In this document: positions 4,881 through 5,296 of the stretch, in pieces
Layout: every line of letters starts with the position of its first letter
Numbering within the stretch: position 1 is the stretch's first letter
From: Myxococcales bacterium
GTDB taxonomy: Bacteria; Myxococcota_C; UBA6777
Assembly (NCBI GenBank): GCA_027005175.1
Contig: JALTMC010000359.1
Coordinates: 1-5,296, forward strand
Length of the DNA stretch: 5,296 nt
Reading direction: 5' to 3'
Translations under genes and position numbers: made by a program
Notes under the pieces: model-generated
What the model was told of the DNA's origin: nothing
The model's database searches: none
The model's input: the letters and a program-made list of their open reading frames with translations, nothing else

Positions 4881-4896
4881 TGGAATTGGAGTTGCA
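4881..4896 (+). promoter_or_regulatory. Sigma-54-type (-24/-12) promoter of the lipoprotein gene
   Basis: TGGAATTGGAGTTGCA fits the sigma-54 pattern TGGCACG-N4-TTGCW. The essential GG (4882-4883) and GC (4894-4895) are exactly 12 bp apart, the -12 element TTGCAT is perfect, and only the CACG part of the -24 element diverges. The predicted start is near 4907, leaving a leader of about 28 nt with AGGGAG at 4923-4928 and the ATG at 4935. This fits both the gene start and the upstream inverted repeat. Confidence 0.55.
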
Positions 4897-4934
4897 TTGT
4901 GACGCTTCCATCACTCAAAAACAGGGAGTCCATC

Positions 4935-5270
4935 ATGTGTTCTTTTCCAAAATTGTTCGAATGGCTACTTTTCCTTTTGTTGATGTCTCTCTTGGGAGGA
5001 TGTGTTGTTGGCGGTGACCCGGCAGGAGATAACCCTTATCCTTCTAGTATTAAACACTTGTACCTCAAAGGGAAAAGAAAGAAAGCTCCCTGCCAACTTG
5101 CCGAGGTGAGGAGAAGTACAAGCTGTTCCTCGGGTTGCAAGCGCAATGACATTGGTTGTTTGTATTTGTGTTGGGATAAGCATCTGTCTCGGCAGTGCCA
5201 GCAGTGTACAGTCAAGAGGTTTGAAGGAGAGCGTGGCAAAAGTTGTTTGTTGTTCGAACCCACGATCTAA
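4935..5270 (+). CDS. Small cysteine-rich lipoprotein
   Basis: The 111-aa product begins MCSFPKLFEW, followed by a hydrophobic run (LLFLLLMSLL) and the lipobox LLGGC with lipid-acceptor Cys23, so after processing by Lgt and Lsp it should be anchored in a membrane facing the periplasm or exterior. The mature part (88 aa) starts with a Gly/Asp/Pro linker, then a basic patch KGKRKK (45-50), then eight more cysteines at 53, 64, 68, 75, 79, 88, 91 and 104. The even number suggests four disulfides. The core C-x3-C-x6-C-x3-C (64-79) looks like a disulfide-stapled helical hairpin. I do not recognise the family. The ATG at 4935 is chosen because of AGGGAG 6 nt upstream and the good lipoprotein signal; the frame is open back to 4800, but that extension adds an unlikely second hydrophobic, Trp/Cys-rich segment and contains the sigma-54-like promoter. 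Expression is probably sigma-54 dependent, and a hairpin covers the stop codon. Confidence 0.85.
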   Translation: MCSFPKLFEWLLFLLLMSLLGGCVVGGDPAGDNPYPSSIKHLYLKGKRKKAPCQLAEVRRSTSCSSGCKRNDIGCLYLCWDKHLSRQCQQCTVKRFEGERGKSCLLFEPTI

Positions 5271-5296
5271 TCAAGTGTCAAGAGGCTTGATTAGAT
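5265..5296 (+). terminator. Perfect 11-bp hairpin at the lipoprotein stop codon, probable terminator
   Basis: ATCTAATCAAG (5265-5275) and CTTGATTAGAT (5286-5296) are exact reverse complements with a 10-nt loop, and the left arm includes the TAA stop. The position is typical of a transcription terminator. The right arm ends exactly at the window edge, so a following T run or a longer stem cannot be seen. The stem is A:T-rich, so a bidirectional terminator or a mobile-element end are alternatives. Confidence 0.6.

Larger units (their letters stand above)
4482..4934. other. Divergent intergenic region between zinc-ribbon and lipoprotein genes
   Basis: This 453-base stretch contains no convincing long gene. 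It holds the leader and candidate promoter of the leftward gene with two direct repeats (4531-4584), a perfect 13-bp inverted repeat (4756-4795) and a sigma-54-like promoter (4881-4896) for the rightward lipoprotein gene. A small inverted pair TACCG/CGGTA (4627-4631, 4645-4649) lies between. About 4650-4750 shows nothing that I can interpret. Confidence 0.6.

Noticed and set aside
4800-4934. N-terminal extension of the lipoprotein to position 4800
   Set aside because: It would place a second hydrophobic segment before the lipoprotein signal, it has no ribosome-binding site, and it contains the sigma-54-like promoter; ATG 4935 has AGGGAG at 6 nt.
5249-5259. GTTCGAACCC-like sequence resembling a tRNA T-arm loop
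   Set aside because: It lies inside the lipoprotein coding region and I could find no matching acceptor, D or anticodon arms around it.
5265-5296. Terminal hairpin as a transposon inverted repeat or attachment site
   Set aside because: Overlap with the stop codon and the loop size fit a terminator better, and no transposase or integrase is visible; the sequence beyond the window would be needed.

Overview
The window looks like a gene-dense bacterial chromosome segment of moderate G+C content, from a Gram-negative organism. The evidence is an Sec-type signal peptide, a lipoprotein signal with a lipobox cysteine, Shine-Dalgarno sites at most starts, and one good sigma-54-type promoter. The mix of poorly characterised exported proteins, a cysteine-rich lipoprotein and sigma-54 control would fit a myxobacterial or deltaproteobacterial-like lineage, but this is an impression; no marker gene fixes the taxon. 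No rRNA, tRNA, CRISPR array, transposase or other mobile element was seen.

Layout from left to right. (1) A rightward gene of unknown function, probably cut by the left edge (1-666). (2) Tail to tail with it, one base away, a leftward ArsR/SmtB-type winged-helix regulator without the classical metal-binding cysteines (668-1039). (3) A divergent intergenic region (1040-1462) with two short palindromes, a small hairpin with a T run, a candidate promoter and three tandem 11-bp repeats. (4) A rightward exported all-helical protein of 429 aa with a Cys-Gly-Gly-x-His motif (1463-2752). (5) Convergent with it, a leftward cysteine-free Ala/Gly-rich protein with a Pro/Thr/Lys-rich N-terminus that resembles linker regions of bacterial toxins or effectors (2770-3567). 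(6) An AT-rich gap, then a leftward protein with a CxxC...CxxC zinc-ribbon-like core between an acidic segment and a polylysine tail (3798-4481). (7) A second divergent region (4482-4934). (8) A rightward cysteine-rich lipoprotein (4935-5270) that runs into a hairpin at the right edge.

The genes do not form an obvious pathway or operon; all pairs are convergent, divergent or widely spaced. The richest signals are regulatory. Upstream of the zinc-ribbon gene, two 23-bp direct repeats each carry a 9-nt sequence exactly complementary to that gene's ribosome-binding site. Upstream of the lipoprotein gene, a correctly spaced -24/-12 element lies about 130 bp downstream of a perfect 13-bp inverted repeat, the arrangement expected for sigma-54 and an enhancer-binding protein. 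Upstream of the 429-aa exported protein, the three 11-bp tandem repeats match the periodicity of PhoB/OmpR-type sites. All function assignments beyond ArsR, lipoprotein and secretion signals are tentative.
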